A stretch of 64,000 nucleotides of DNA from Streptomyces sp. CBMA291 (GTDB lineage: Bacteria > Actinomycetota > Actinomycetes > Streptomycetales > Streptomycetaceae): the NCBI RefSeq assembly GCF_014596525.1, contig NZ_MSJP01000034.1, positions 106,579-170,578 on the forward strand, in the 5' to 3' direction. The translations under genes and the position numbers were made by a program. Below are positions 33,010 through 45,249 of this stretch, piece after piece. Below the pieces are notes generated by a model, which worked only from the letters and a program-made list of their open reading frames with translations, was not told the DNA's origin and ran no database searches. The first letter of the stretch is position 1. The number at the start of each line of letters is the position of its first letter.

Positions 33010-33028
33010 GAAACGCGTCCCCTAGAAC
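33000..33028 (+). promoter_or_regulatory. Candidate fadH promoter
   Basis: TTGCAG (33000-33005) and TAGAAC (33023-33028) with a 17-base spacer. The -35 is inside the 24-bp palindrome, so a bound regulator would block polymerase. Confidence 0.6.
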
Positions 33029-33050
33029 TGAGGGCGACGATCCCGCTTGA

Positions 33051-35078
<2,028 letters not shown>

Positions 35079-35160
35079 GCCGGGGCGGTCCGGCGGCGCG
35101 GGCCCGAGGGCACATGCCGGCACCGCCTCCTCCGGGCAGGAGCGATTTCCGGTCACGACC

Positions 35161-35173
35161 TAGGATGCGGACA
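35161..35173 (+). promoter_or_regulatory. -10 element placed for a leaderless PadR transcript
   Basis: TAGGAT (35161-35166) ends six bases before ATG 35173. No Shine-Dalgarno sequence is present. The gene could thus be made separately from fadH. Confidence 0.45.
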
Positions 35174-35709
35174 TGTCCCTGCCGCACGCGATCCTCACCG
35201 CGCTGCTCGAAAAGCCGTCCTCCGGCCTCGAACTGACGCGCCGCTTCGACCGGTCGATCGGCTACTTCTGGTCGGCCACCCACCAGCAGATCTACCGTGA
35301 GCTGGGCAGGCTGGAACAGGCGGGGCACATCCGCGTCCTGCCCGCTCCGGTGCCCGTACGGGGACAGCGCAAGGAGTACGAGGTGCTGCCCGCGGGCCGT
35401 GCCGAGCTGAGCGCCTGGGTCGGCGCGTCCGAGGACCCCAAGCCGATGCGGGCCGCCTTGCTGCTGCGGATGCGGGCGGCGGCGGTGGTCGGCGCGGACG
35501 GGCTCCGCGCCGAGCTTTCCCGCCATCTCGTGCTGCACCGGGAGCAGTTGGACGAGTACCTGGAGATCGAGGACCGCGACTTCCCGGCGGAGCGTCGCCG
35601 GACGGAGGCCGACCGGCTGCGCCACCTCGTCCTGAAGGGCGGGATCGAGATGGAGCGCTTCTGGGTGGAGTGGCTGACGGGCGCGCTCACGGAGCTGGGC
35701 ACGGAGTGA
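35173..35709 (+). CDS. PadR family transcriptional regulator
   Basis: A 178-residue PadR protein: N-terminal winged helix (LPHAILTALLEKPSSGLELTRRF, then ATHQQIYRELGRLEQAGHI, then RGQRKEYEVLPAGR) and a C-terminal dimerisation helix region (HREQLDEYLEIEDRDF) of the Vir type. It lies 94 bases after fadH in the same direction. By position it is the first candidate to bind the 24-bp palindrome before fadH, in the way PadR proteins respond to phenolic or aliphatic acids. That link is inferred. Confidence 0.9.
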   Translation: MSLPHAILTALLEKPSSGLELTRRFDRSIGYFWSATHQQIYRELGRLEQAGHIRVLPAPVPVRGQRKEYEVLPAGRAELSAWVGASEDPKPMRAALLLRMRAAAVVGADGLRAELSRHLVLHREQLDEYLEIEDRDFPAERRRTEADRLRHLVLKGGIEMERFWVEWLTGALTELGTE

Positions 35710-35926
35710 GGACCGGGCCCCGCCCCCGCCCCGAGGGCCTGGGCTCCCCGCCGGGAAGGCTCCGGCTCCGCCGCGTGGCGACGCTTCCCCCGCAGGGGCG
35801 TCCCGCCCCGGGATAGCACGGTGTTATGGCCATACGGGATTACCCGGGCGGCCTCCGCGCGAACACCCTGGTTCCACCACTCCCCCCACGGGCGGCGCTT
35901 TCGCGCGCCGTCGGAGACGAGGAACC

Positions 35927-36655
35927 TTGCGTATCCACCGCATCTGGGCGACCGCGGCGGCCACGGCACTGTCCGTGCTCGCGCTGCTGGCCCCCACCGC
36001 GACGGCGGCTCCCGACCACGCTCCGGCCGGCACCACGGTCCAGGCCGCCCAGCCGATCATCGGCGGCGGCTACGCTTCGAGCGGCCCGTGGGCCGCCCGG
36101 CTCTACTCCCAGGGCCAGGAGACCTGTTCGGCCACGATCATCGCCCCCACCTGGATCCTGACCGCCAAACACTGCGTCAGCGGCGGCGGGCTCACCTTCC
36201 GGATCGGCAGCCTGGACCAGTTCAGCGGCGGGACCGTCGCCAACGGCATCCAGACGTACACGCACAGCGCGGACCTGGCGCTCGTCCGCCTCGACCGCTC
36301 CGTGTCCACGACCTACGCGACGCTGGGCCGCCCCGGCACCGTGACGGTCGGGCAGAACGTGCAGGTGTACGGCTGGGGCGCCACGTCGCAGTGCGGCTCC
36401 GAGATCAACTGCCAGTCCCGCTATCTGAAGGTCGCCAACGTGACGGTGACCAGCGGCTGCACCGACGCCTACGGCGGCTCGGCCATCTGCGCCCGGCGCG
36501 GCGACGGCATCACGGCCGGCGGCGACTCGGGCGGCCCGATGATGGCCGCCGGTGCCCAGGTCGGCGTGGCCTCCACCAGCGACCGCCAGACCAGCACGGC
36601 GTACACCAACGTGACCGCCTACCGCTCCTGGATCCAGTCGATCGCGGGCGTCTGA
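35927..36655 (+). CDS. Secreted trypsin-like serine protease (S1 family)
   Basis: A 242-residue preproprotein. Start TTG 35927 has GAGGAA three bases upstream. The signal peptide runs to about residue 28 (ALSVLALLAPTATAAP); a short propeptide precedes the mature IIGGGYASSGPW. The triad is His in ILTAKHCVS, Asp in HSADLALVRL and Ser in GGDSGGPMM. The usual TAAHC is TAKHC here. Four Cys suggest disulfides at CSATI/KHC and CGSE/NCQS, with further Cys later. The specificity-pocket region suggests a chymotrypsin/alpha-lytic-like protease, but I will not name a substrate. Confidence 0.92.
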   Translation: MRIHRIWATAAATALSVLALLAPTATAAPDHAPAGTTVQAAQPIIGGGYASSGPWAARLYSQGQETCSATIIAPTWILTAKHCVSGGGLTFRIGSLDQFSGGTVANGIQTYTHSADLALVRLDRSVSTTYATLGRPGTVTVGQNVQVYGWGATSQCGSEINCQSRYLKVANVTVTSGCTDAYGGSAICARRGDGITAGGDSGGPMMAAGAQVGVASTSDRQTSTAYTNVTAYRSWIQSIAGV

Positions 36656-36670
36656 TCCGCCGATCCCGCC

Positions 36671-36700
36671 GAGGCCCGTCCCCGTCGGGGGGCGGGCCTC
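36671..36700 (+). terminator. Stem-loop after the protease gene
   Basis: GAGGCCCG (36671-36678) pairs with CGGGCCTC (36693-36700); further CCC/GGG pairing is possible inside. It starts 16 bases after the protease stop. Confidence 0.7.
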
Positions 36701-36833
36701 TGCCCGTGGTGCCCGAGGCTGTCAGACGGCCGAAACCGTACGGTCCGGCCCGCCGCACGGACGGCGGAACGCGACGTGATCCGCACCGGCGTGGATACTG
36801 GACGGCTGGAGTCCACCACACGAAAGGGCGGGT

Positions 36834-38225
36834 ATGGCCGACGAGTTGGGGCGCCGCGCGACACGTCACGCGGTGGTCATCGGGGGAAGTCTCGCTGGGC
36901 TGCTGACCGCTCGGGTACTGGCCGAGCACGCGGAGAAGGTGACGGTCGTCGAGCGCGACCGCATCCCCGAGGGGCCGGAGGCACGGTCCGGTGTCCCGCA
37001 GGCCCGGCATCTGCACGTGCTGATCAGCGGAGGGCAGCGGGCGCTCGACGAACTGCTGCCGGGGTTCACGGACGAGCTGCGGGAACTCGGCGCCCCCAAG
37101 GTGGGCTCGCCCCGGGACATGCTCCAGTGGCAGGGCGGCACCTGGTTCCGCCGTTCGGAGGAGAGCGCGTTCTTCTTCAGCGGTCCGCGGGCGCAGCTGG
37201 AGTGGCTGGTGCGGCAGCGGGTGCTCGCGGACCCGCGGATCCAGCTGGTCGACGGCACCGAGACGGTGGGCCTGGTCGGCGATTCCACCCGGGTCCGGGG
37301 CATTCGCGTCCGGGAGCGCGGCGCGGGCGCCGACAAGGAGCCCCGCACGCTCGCGGCGGATCTCGTGGTGGACGCCTCCGGGCGGTCCACGAAGGCCGCC
37401 GACTGGCTGTCGGGGATCGGCGCCGAGGCGGCGCACGAGGAGACCCTGGACACCGGTCTGGCGTACAGCACCCGGGTGTACCGGTTCGCGGAGGACGGTC
37501 TCGACACCGACGCCATCGGCTGCAACATCGTGCCCAACCCGGGTCAGCGGTACGGCGGTGTCGTGCTGCCGCTCGGCGACGGACGGCACATCGTCACCCT
37601 CTCGGGACTGCGCGGCGAGAAGCCGCCCACGGAGGACGGGGCGTTCGAGGAGTACGCGAAGCGGCTGCCCCACTCGCTGGTCAGCGACTGGCTGGACCGG
37701 GCCGAGCCGGTGTCCCCGGTGTACGGCTTCCGCAACACCTCCAACATCCGGCGCAGGTACGACCGTCCGGGGCGCAGGCCGGCCGGGTTCCTGGCCACCG
37801 GTGACGCGCTCTGCGCCTTCAACCCGGTGTACGGGCAGGGCATGGCCGTCGCCGCGATCACGGCGGTCGCGCTGCGCCGTGCGCTCGCGGACCGCAAGCG
37901 CACGCCGAGCACCCGTCGGGTGCAGCGGGCGCTGCTGGACGCCTCGCGGCAGGCCTGGGACATCTCGGCCGGAGCCGACAAGAAGATGCCCGGCGCGACC
38001 GGCGACGCGGCTCGGACGGGGCTGCGGGACAAGGTGGCGGGCTGGTATCTGGCCCGGCTCCAGGTGCGGGCGGCGGGCGACCCGGTGGTGGGTACGCCGT
38101 TCCGTGAGGCGACGATGCTGGCCGCGCCGATGTCCACGCTCTTCGCGCCCGCCGTGTTGCGCGCGGTGCTGTTCGGGCCGGTGACGCCGGGTCCGGTGGA
38201 GCCGCCGTTGCGCCGGACCGTCTGA
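36834..38225 (+). CDS. FAD-dependent monooxygenase/geranylgeranyl-reductase-like protein
   Basis: A 463-residue flavoprotein. The FAD Rossmann motif is VVIGGSLAGLLTARVLAEH near residue 15, followed by VTVVERDRI. The distal FAD motif is FLATGDALCAFNPVYGQGMAVA near residue 322, and the VVDASGR motif is near 180. This set is shared by squalene-epoxidase-like, tetracycline-hydroxylase-like and geranylgeranyl-reductase-like proteins; substrate is not deducible. ATG 36834 has AAAGGGCGGG upstream. No biosynthetic cluster surrounds it. Confidence 0.88.
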   Translation: MADELGRRATRHAVVIGGSLAGLLTARVLAEHAEKVTVVERDRIPEGPEARSGVPQARHLHVLISGGQRALDELLPGFTDELRELGAPKVGSPRDMLQWQGGTWFRRSEESAFFFSGPRAQLEWLVRQRVLADPRIQLVDGTETVGLVGDSTRVRGIRVRERGAGADKEPRTLAADLVVDASGRSTKAADWLSGIGAEAAHEETLDTGLAYSTRVYRFAEDGLDTDAIGCNIVPNPGQRYGGVVLPLGDGRHIVTLSGLRGEKPPTEDGAFEEYAKRLPHSLVSDWLDRAEPVSPVYGFRNTSNIRRRYDRPGRRPAGFLATGDALCAFNPVYGQGMAVAAITAVALRRALADRKRTPSTRRVQRALLDASRQAWDISAGADKKMPGATGDAARTGLRDKVAGWYLARLQVRAAGDPVVGTPFREATMLAAPMSTLFAPAVLRAVLFGPVTPGPVEPPLRRTV

Positions 38226-38260
38226 GGACCGGGCGGCGGGCGCGAGGGACGGACGGGCCT

Positions 38261-38288
38261 CGGCGGGCGGCGGGCGGCGGGCGGCGGG
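38261..38288. repeat. Four tandem copies of CGGCGGG
   Basis: Four exact heptamers lie in the 207-bp gap between the flavoprotein and the convergent DUF2252 gene. The rest of the gap repeats GGCGGGGG-type units without period. Confidence 0.9.
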
Positions 38289-38433
38289 CCAGGCAGTGGG
38301 CTCGCAGGGAGGGGGCACGGCAGGCGGGGGTACGGCGGGAGGCGGGGCAGCGGCAGGCGGGGGCACGTACTGCCGCCCACCACGCCGTCGTCCCGCCACC
38401 CCGTCCGCCGCTCTCGCGCCGCTCCCCCGCCCT

Positions 38434-39774
38434 TCACGCCCCCGGCGCCGCCGTCACCACGCCCGCCGCTATCGCCGCACCGAGCGCCGCGTAGTCGTCG
38501 GCGTTCTGGTTCGCGTAGGCCAGGGCGAAATCGGCCATGGCCCGGTCGAAGACGTCGGAGCCGCCCAGATAGGCGGCGATGGCGATGCGGTCGCCGGTAC
38601 GGGCGTGGGCGCGGGCCAGGGCCCGGCCGCAGAGCCGCGCGTACTCCCGGAGGCCCGACGGGGACATGGTCTCGATCTCGGCCGAGCCCTTCATGTCGCG
38701 GAGTTGGCGCCAGTAGAAGTTCCGCCGCTCGGGCCCGGTCATCCAGCCGAGGAAGATGTCCCCCGCGGCCTGGGTGAGGCGCTGACCGCAGACGACGCGC
38801 TGCCCCTGGTGGGGGTAGGCGGTCGGGGTGAGATAGGGCTCAAGGACGGAGGGGACGGCTTCCTTGACCTGGAGGATGAGCGGGTCCTCGGCGTCGCGCC
38901 CCTGAAGGAGCAGGACGAAGCAGCGGGTGCCGACGCTGCCGACGCCGACGACCTTGGTGGCGGCGTCGAGGAAGTGGTGGCGGTCCAGGAGGACACGGCG
39001 CTCCTCGGAGAGCGAGCTGCGGTAGTCGCTGAAGATCTTGCCGAGGGTGACCCGGTCGACATCCGTGGCGCGTTCGAGGAGCGGCGGGTCGTCGACGAAG
39101 CGGTGGGTGCCGTGCGCGTCGGGCGCGGTCAGCCGGGCGAGGGCGTGGAGGCTGGTGCGGCGGCGGGCGCGGGCGAGGCTGTCGGCGACGCGGGTGCGTT
39201 GACCACGGCGCAGGAGGGGGACGATCTCGTCGGCGTCGATCCGTTCGTACCAGACGGCGAGTTCGCCGAGTCCGGCGAGGCGGCGCAGATGCGTCCGGTA
39301 CGACTCGGCGGCGGCGAGGGCCGCGCGGTGCGCCGTGGTCTTGCTTCCGCCGTTCTGGAGGGCGGCGACGGTGACGCTGGCGGCGAGCCGTTTCACATCC
39401 CACTCGAAGGGTCCGGGGAGGGTTTCGTCGAAGTCGTCGACATCGAAGAGAAGCGCCCGTTCGGGTGAGGCGTAGACCCCGAAGTTGAGCAGGTGGGCGT
39501 CGCCGCAGAGCTGGACGGTGAGTCCGGTGTGGGGCAGGGCGGCGAGGTCGGCGGCCATGACGGCGGCGGCGCCCCTGAGGAAGGCGAAGGGGGAGGCGGC
39601 CATGCGCCCGTAGCGGAGCGGAACAAGGTGGGGCAGCCGGTCGACGGACTGGCGTTCCAGCACGTCAAGGGGGTCGGGGCGGTGGGAGCCGGGGATCCAG
39701 CGGCCGTGGGAGGAGCGGGAGACCCGATGGCGGGCGGACTTGCCCCGTGCGGCACGTTCCGACGGTGTCGTCAT
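38434..39774 (-). CDS. DUF2252 domain protein (kinase-like fold)
   Basis: A 446-residue protein with the DUF2252 signature: LCGDAHLLNFGVYASPERAL and LLFDVDDFDETLPGPFEWDVKRL near residues 90-130, then GVGSVGTRCFVLLLQG and YYWRQLRDMKGSAEIE-like motifs (here FYWRQLRDMKGS). The GDAH and FDVDDFDE motifs resemble the catalytic and metal sites of protein-kinase-like phosphotransferases. Function unknown. ATG 39774 starts near the divergent GntR promoter region. It is monocistronic. Confidence 0.88.
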   Translation of the reverse strand: MTTPSERAARGKSARHRVSRSSHGRWIPGSHRPDPLDVLERQSVDRLPHLVPLRYGRMAASPFAFLRGAAAVMAADLAALPHTGLTVQLCGDAHLLNFGVYASPERALLFDVDDFDETLPGPFEWDVKRLAASVTVAALQNGGSKTTAHRAALAAAESYRTHLRRLAGLGELAVWYERIDADEIVPLLRRGQRTRVADSLARARRRTSLHALARLTAPDAHGTHRFVDDPPLLERATDVDRVTLGKIFSDYRSSLSEERRVLLDRHHFLDAATKVVGVGSVGTRCFVLLLQGRDAEDPLILQVKEAVPSVLEPYLTPTAYPHQGQRVVCGQRLTQAAGDIFLGWMTGPERRNFYWRQLRDMKGSAEIETMSPSGLREYARLCGRALARAHARTGDRIAIAAYLGGSDVFDRAMADFALAYANQNADDYAALGAAIAAGVVTAAPGA

Positions 39775-39884
39775 CCGGCCTCACCCGCCTTTTCCGCGCC
39801 GCGGTCTGGCCCCCCGTTCACCTGGTACCTCATTACACGGCGCCTCGCTCCTTTCGGCCACTCTGCCGGACCGCCCTAGCAAAA

Positions 39885-39896
39885 TGGTTTAGACCA
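39885..39896. promoter_or_regulatory. GntR/HutC-type (DasR-like) operator
   Basis: TGGTTTAGACCA is close to the TGGTCTAGACCA core bound by DasR and other HutC-type GntR regulators. It is centred about 70 bases upstream of a HutC-like GntR gene. Autoregulation by that protein is the simplest reading; DasR itself is an alternative. Confidence 0.6.
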
Positions 39897-39959
39897 ATGA
39901 TAGGAATTGATCACGCAACCGACCCATGCGGTCACGCAGAGCGAAGAGAGGGTTTGATC

Positions 39960-40718
39960 ATGGCCGAGCCCGTTACCGAGGCTGCGGCGGACGCGCCGCT
40001 CTATCTCCGGGTCGCCGCCGCGCTGCGCGAGGACCTCGCCAACCGGCATATCGCCCCCGGAAACAGGCTTCCATCGGAGCGTTCCCTGTCCCAGCGCTAC
40101 CACGTCAACCGTCAGACCGTGCGCAGCGCGCTGCAACTCCTGCGGGACGAACGTCTCGTGGTCACCGACCGGCGCGGCACCTTCGCCTCCAGCGGTCCCG
40201 GCGGACCCGGCGGCGAGGGCGCCGCCCCGACGCCGACGGCCCGGCGGCCGATCTTCCCCGGCGGGCCGCGCGCCGCGGACTCGCTGGTCCGGGCCTCGCT
40301 CACCTGGGAGCCGCCGCCCGCGCCACTGGCGCCTCGGCTGCTGCTCACCCCGGGCGAACCGACCCTCGTGCACCGGCACATGGTGCTCGGGCCGCAGGGC
40401 AGCACGCTCCAGCGGGCGGTCTCCTGGTTCTCCCGGCCGGCGCTGTCCGAGATCCCGCAGCTGTCCCGCTACCGGCGTGGCCGGGACTGCCGCCAGCAGC
40501 CCGACCTGCGGCTGCTCTACCACTGGATGCACCAGGCGGGGCTGCGGATCACCCACCGGGAGTCGGTGGGCGTCCCCCCCGGCCCGGCGACGGCCGGGGG
40601 CGCGACCCGGCTGGTCGTCCACCGGGTGGTGACCGACCAGCACGGACACGCCCTGGAGATCACGGACATCGACTGCTCCGCCCGTTCGGCCTCCTGGACC
40701 TACGAGTTCAGCGTCTGA
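39960..40718 (+). CDS. GntR family regulator, HutC/UTRA subfamily
   Basis: A 252-residue protein. The N-terminal winged helix (residues 12-80) shows PLYLRVAAALREDLANRHI, NRLPSERSLSQRYHVNRQTV and RSALQLLRDERLV. A Gly/Pro-rich linker leads to a UTRA-like ligand domain (about 105-250) with HRHMVLGPQG and LEITDIDCSARSASWTYEF. The family senses amino sugars, histidine derivatives and other small molecules. ATG 39960 has GAGAGG nine bases upstream. It converges with an amino-acid permease gene. Confidence 0.9.
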   Translation: MAEPVTEAAADAPLYLRVAAALREDLANRHIAPGNRLPSERSLSQRYHVNRQTVRSALQLLRDERLVVTDRRGTFASSGPGGPGGEGAAPTPTARRPIFPGGPRAADSLVRASLTWEPPPAPLAPRLLLTPGEPTLVHRHMVLGPQGSTLQRAVSWFSRPALSEIPQLSRYRRGRDCRQQPDLRLLYHWMHQAGLRITHRESVGVPPGPATAGGATRLVVHRVVTDQHGHALEITDIDCSARSASWTYEFSV

Positions 40719-40722
40719 GGCC

Positions 40723-40748
40723 GCTCCCCACCCCGTCCGGCGGGGAGC
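40723..40748. terminator. Hairpin between the convergent GntR and permease genes
   Basis: GCTCCCC (40723-40729) pairs with GGGGAGC (40742-40748) over a 12-base loop in the 54-bp gap. It could end transcription from both sides. Confidence 0.6.
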
Positions 40749-40772
40749 CGGCGAACCGGTTCGGGGCACGCG

Positions 40773-42329
40773 TCAGATGATGCCCTCGGCGATCTCGGCC
40801 TCCTCGCGGGCCGTTCCGTACGCCGTCGGGGTGCCGTACGAGCGCCGGGCCACGTACCACCAGACACTGGCCAGGACGAGGACGACGACCAGCGCGATCA
40901 CCGCGTAGTTCATGGTGTCGACCGTCACGGGGGACGCCTGCGGCAGGCAGAAGAGCACGGTCACGAACGCCACCCAGACGACGGCGATCCAGCCGATCGG
41001 CTTGCTCCAGCGGCCCAGGCTCCACGGGCCGGGGGTGAACCGCTTCCCGGCGCGCAGGCGCAGGAAGATCGGGATGGCGTAGGCGGGGGTGATGCCGATG
41101 ACGTTGATCGCGGTCACGGCGCCGTAGGCGGTGGCCGAGTACAGGGAGGGGACGGCGAGCAGCGCGGCCACGGCCACCGAGAGCCAGACGGCGGGGACGG
41201 GGGTCTGGGTACGGCCGCTGACCTTGCGCCAGATCGCGGAGCCGGGCAGGGCGTTGTCGCGGCTGAAGGCGAAGACCATCCGGCTGGCGGCGGCGACCTC
41301 GGCGTTGCCGCAGAAGAGCTGGGCGACGATGACCACGAGGAGCAGTGCGGTGGCGCCGCCGGAGCCGAGCGCGTCCAGGAGGATCTGGGCGGGCGGGACT
41401 CCGGTGGCGCTGTTCTGCGTGGCGGCGTAGTCCTGGATGGCGAAGGTCAGTCCGGCGAGCAGGGCGAATCCGGCGAGCCAGGAGACCCAGATGGCCCGCA
41501 CGATGCCCTTGGCGGCGGTGACGGAGGCGTTGGAGGTCTCCTCGGAGAGGTGGGCCGAGGCGTCGTAGCCGGAGAAGGTGTACTGGGCGAGCAGCAGACC
41601 GATGGCGGCGACGTAGAAGGGGTTCGCCCAGCCGGTGTCGTTGACGAACTCGGTGAACACGAACTCGACGGACTGGTGCCGCTCGGGGACGATCGCGAGC
41701 GCGCCGACGATGACGGCGACACCGGCGAGGTGCCACCAGACGCTGATCGAGTTGAGCAGGCTGACCAGCCGGACGCCGAAGAGGTTCAGGGTCGCGTGGA
41801 GCAGCAGGATCGCGAGGAAGATGACGAAGGTGGAGCCCGCCGTGGGCTCGAAGCCCCACTGGAGGTTGAGGAAGGCTCCGGTGAAGAGGGCGGCGCCGTA
41901 GTCGATGCCCGCGATGGCGCCGAGCAGACCGAGCAGATTCAGCCAACCCGTGTACCAGCCCCAGCGGCGTCCGCCGAGCCGGTCGGCCATGTAGTAGAGC
42001 GCGCCCGAGGTCGGATAGGCGCTGGTGACCTCGGCGAGCGCGAGCCCGACGCAGAGCACGAAGAGCCCGACGCCTGCCCAGCCCCAGAGCATGACGGCGG
42101 GACCTCCGGTGCTCAGACCGAAGCCGTACAGGGTCATGCAGCCGGAGAGGACGGAGATGACGGAGAAACTGATGGCGAAGTTGCCGAAACCGCCCATCCG
42201 GCGGGCGAGGACGGGCTGATATCCCAGCTCCCTGAGCCTCGCCTCCTCGTCCTGGACAGGTGGGGTCGTGCGTATCCCGGCGGACGCGGAGGGTGTGCGC
42301 GTCGCGTCGGGCAGTTCGGTGCGGGCCAT
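40773..42329 (-). CDS. APC superfamily amino-acid permease
   Basis: A 518-residue transporter with 12 predicted membrane segments. Family features are GFGNFAISFSVISVLSGCMTLYGFG in the first two helices, SGALYYMADRLGG, and TFSGYDASAHLSEETSNA, which is typical of GABA/choline-type permeases of the ACT family. ATG 42329 is preceded by GGAGGAA. The frame stays open to 43250 only because of codon bias. It follows a hypothetical gene by 83 bases on the same strand. The GntR gene converging on it may control import, but this is not shown. Confidence 0.92.
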   Translation of the reverse strand: MARTELPDATRTPSASAGIRTTPPVQDEEARLRELGYQPVLARRMGGFGNFAISFSVISVLSGCMTLYGFGLSTGGPAVMLWGWAGVGLFVLCVGLALAEVTSAYPTSGALYYMADRLGGRRWGWYTGWLNLLGLLGAIAGIDYGAALFTGAFLNLQWGFEPTAGSTFVIFLAILLLHATLNLFGVRLVSLLNSISVWWHLAGVAVIVGALAIVPERHQSVEFVFTEFVNDTGWANPFYVAAIGLLLAQYTFSGYDASAHLSEETSNASVTAAKGIVRAIWVSWLAGFALLAGLTFAIQDYAATQNSATGVPPAQILLDALGSGGATALLLVVIVAQLFCGNAEVAAASRMVFAFSRDNALPGSAIWRKVSGRTQTPVPAVWLSVAVAALLAVPSLYSATAYGAVTAINVIGITPAYAIPIFLRLRAGKRFTPGPWSLGRWSKPIGWIAVVWVAFVTVLFCLPQASPVTVDTMNYAVIALVVVLVLASVWWYVARRSYGTPTAYGTAREEAEIAEGII

Positions 42330-42412
42330 GGGTTCCTCCGGGGCGGGGGTGAGCGGGGGGGGAAGGGTCGGGGTGCGCGGCTCTCGGGCGTCCGGCGGCG
42401 GTTCGGCCGTCC

Positions 42413-43387
42413 TCAGCCGCCGAGACAGCGGGCACGGGCGCGCAGGAAGACCTCTTCGGCAAGGGCGCGGTCGTCCGGATGGGGGGTCCGGTAGGCCCAG
42501 GGCAGGGTGGTGTAGTACGGGCCGAGCGCCTCGAAGACGCGGGCGGCGTCGGGGAAGCGGAGGGCCCCGTAGAGGGCGTGCGCGAGATGGTTGAGGTCGA
42601 GCAGCGAGGCGTCTTCGGCGGAGCAGAAGAAGAACCAGGTGTCGAGGGCCCGCTGGGCGTCCCGTACGGCGTCCTCGGCGACCCAGTGCAGGTCGAGGGC
42701 GCGTTCGTGACCGCGTTCGCGCCGGTAGCGCTCGACCCGTACGTAGAGCGGGAGGGCGTGCAGGGCCGAGCCCACGGGCGCGGACGAGGCGGCCCAGTGC
42801 GCGTAGTTGACGGCCTCCGAGAGCGGCCCCGGGCGCCGTGCGTAGACGAACTGGAGCATGCGGTGGTGCGCCTCGCGGTTGTGCGGGTCGCGCTTCTCCG
42901 CCTCGGCGAGCAGCCCCCAGGGTCCGGGCGGCAGCATGGGCGCGGGCGGGGTGAGGCGGTGTTCGGCCATGCGCTGGCGTGCGTCGAGGGCGGCGAGCGC
43001 GATCAGCCCGACCCAGGGCACGGGGTCCTCGGGGGCGTGGTCGGCGGCGTCCCGGCAGGCGGTCCAGGCCTCCTGCCACAGCTCCCGGGTCCGGGTGTGG
43101 CCGGCGCGGTGGGCGCGGACGGCGCGCTCGACCGTGACGCGGCTGTGCATGACGGCGGCGGCGCGGCTCCCGGGCTGCTCGGTGCGCCAGGTGTGGACGA
43201 CGTCGGTACCGGCGGCGACGGCCGCGAGGACCTGGGTCCGCCGGGTCCACGCCTCCCAGTCGGCCGTCTCGTCGAGGAGTCGGGCCATCGCGACCCAGCG
43301 CCCGGTGCGTAAGTCCTGGAGGGCATGGCGCAGGGCGTGGTCGTGGCCCGCCGGGTGGTAGACGGGGCGGAAGGCTTGTGCGGCCAT
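42413..43387 (-). CDS. Uncharacterised TPR-like helical protein upstream of the permease
   Basis: A 324-residue soluble protein rich in alpha-helix and in Ala, Arg and aromatic residues. It contains helical pairs such as RDAADHAPEDPVPWVGLIALAAL, then GPWGLLAEAEKRDPHNREAH and LNHLAHALYGALRFPDAARV, which have the look of degenerate tetratricopeptide repeats; I do not recognise a named domain. It precedes the permease on the same strand, and both may form one unit. An A/T-rich divergent promoter region lies upstream. Confidence 0.75.
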   Translation of the reverse strand: MAAQAFRPVYHPAGHDHALRHALQDLRTGRWVAMARLLDETADWEAWTRRTQVLAAVAAGTDVVHTWRTEQPGSRAAAVMHSRVTVERAVRAHRAGHTRTRELWQEAWTACRDAADHAPEDPVPWVGLIALAALDARQRMAEHRLTPPAPMLPPGPWGLLAEAEKRDPHNREAHHRMLQFVYARRPGPLSEAVNYAHWAASSAPVGSALHALPLYVRVERYRRERGHERALDLHWVAEDAVRDAQRALDTWFFFCSAEDASLLDLNHLAHALYGALRFPDAARVFEALGPYYTTLPWAYRTPHPDDRALAEEVFLRARARCLGG

Positions 43388-43692
43388 CAGGGCGTGGGGG
43401 GTGGTGTCGATGACATGGGTCCTCGGTGGATGGAGGGGGTGGTCAGTCCCCCGGCGGGCGTCCCGGCCGTTGATCGGCGATCACTATAGAGGGCTCTGGA
43501 TGCGGCCGGTCCACTTTCTTTCACGACGATAACTATTGAGCCAGCGACTGAATTTGACTTGTTGTCAGTTAGGCGCGCCGAGGTGACGGGCTCCGGCTTC
43601 CGGGCTTGACGAAGTCCCGTCACGACGGCACCCTGACCCTTTTCGGTGACCGGATGATCACCGAGCGGATTCCACAGGACAGGAGCGGCACG
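43388..43692. other. Divergent regulatory region before the glycerol operon
   Basis: No gene. Bases 43480-43575 are richer in A/T than the rest. They include TTGACT (43554-43559), ATAACTAT (about 43528-43536), and an inverted repeat ACTGA-N13-TCAGT at 43547-43569. These are plausible promoter and operator parts for the glycerol kinase operon or for the divergent helical-protein gene, but I cannot pair a -35 and -10 with good spacing. Confidence 0.45.

Positions 43693-45245
<1,553 letters not shown>

Positions 45246-45249
<4 letters not shown>

Noticed and set aside
40773..43250. Permease frame extended to 825 codons
   Set aside because: The permease starts at ATG 42329 with GGAGGAA before it; the extension is an out-of-frame reading of the helical-protein gene.
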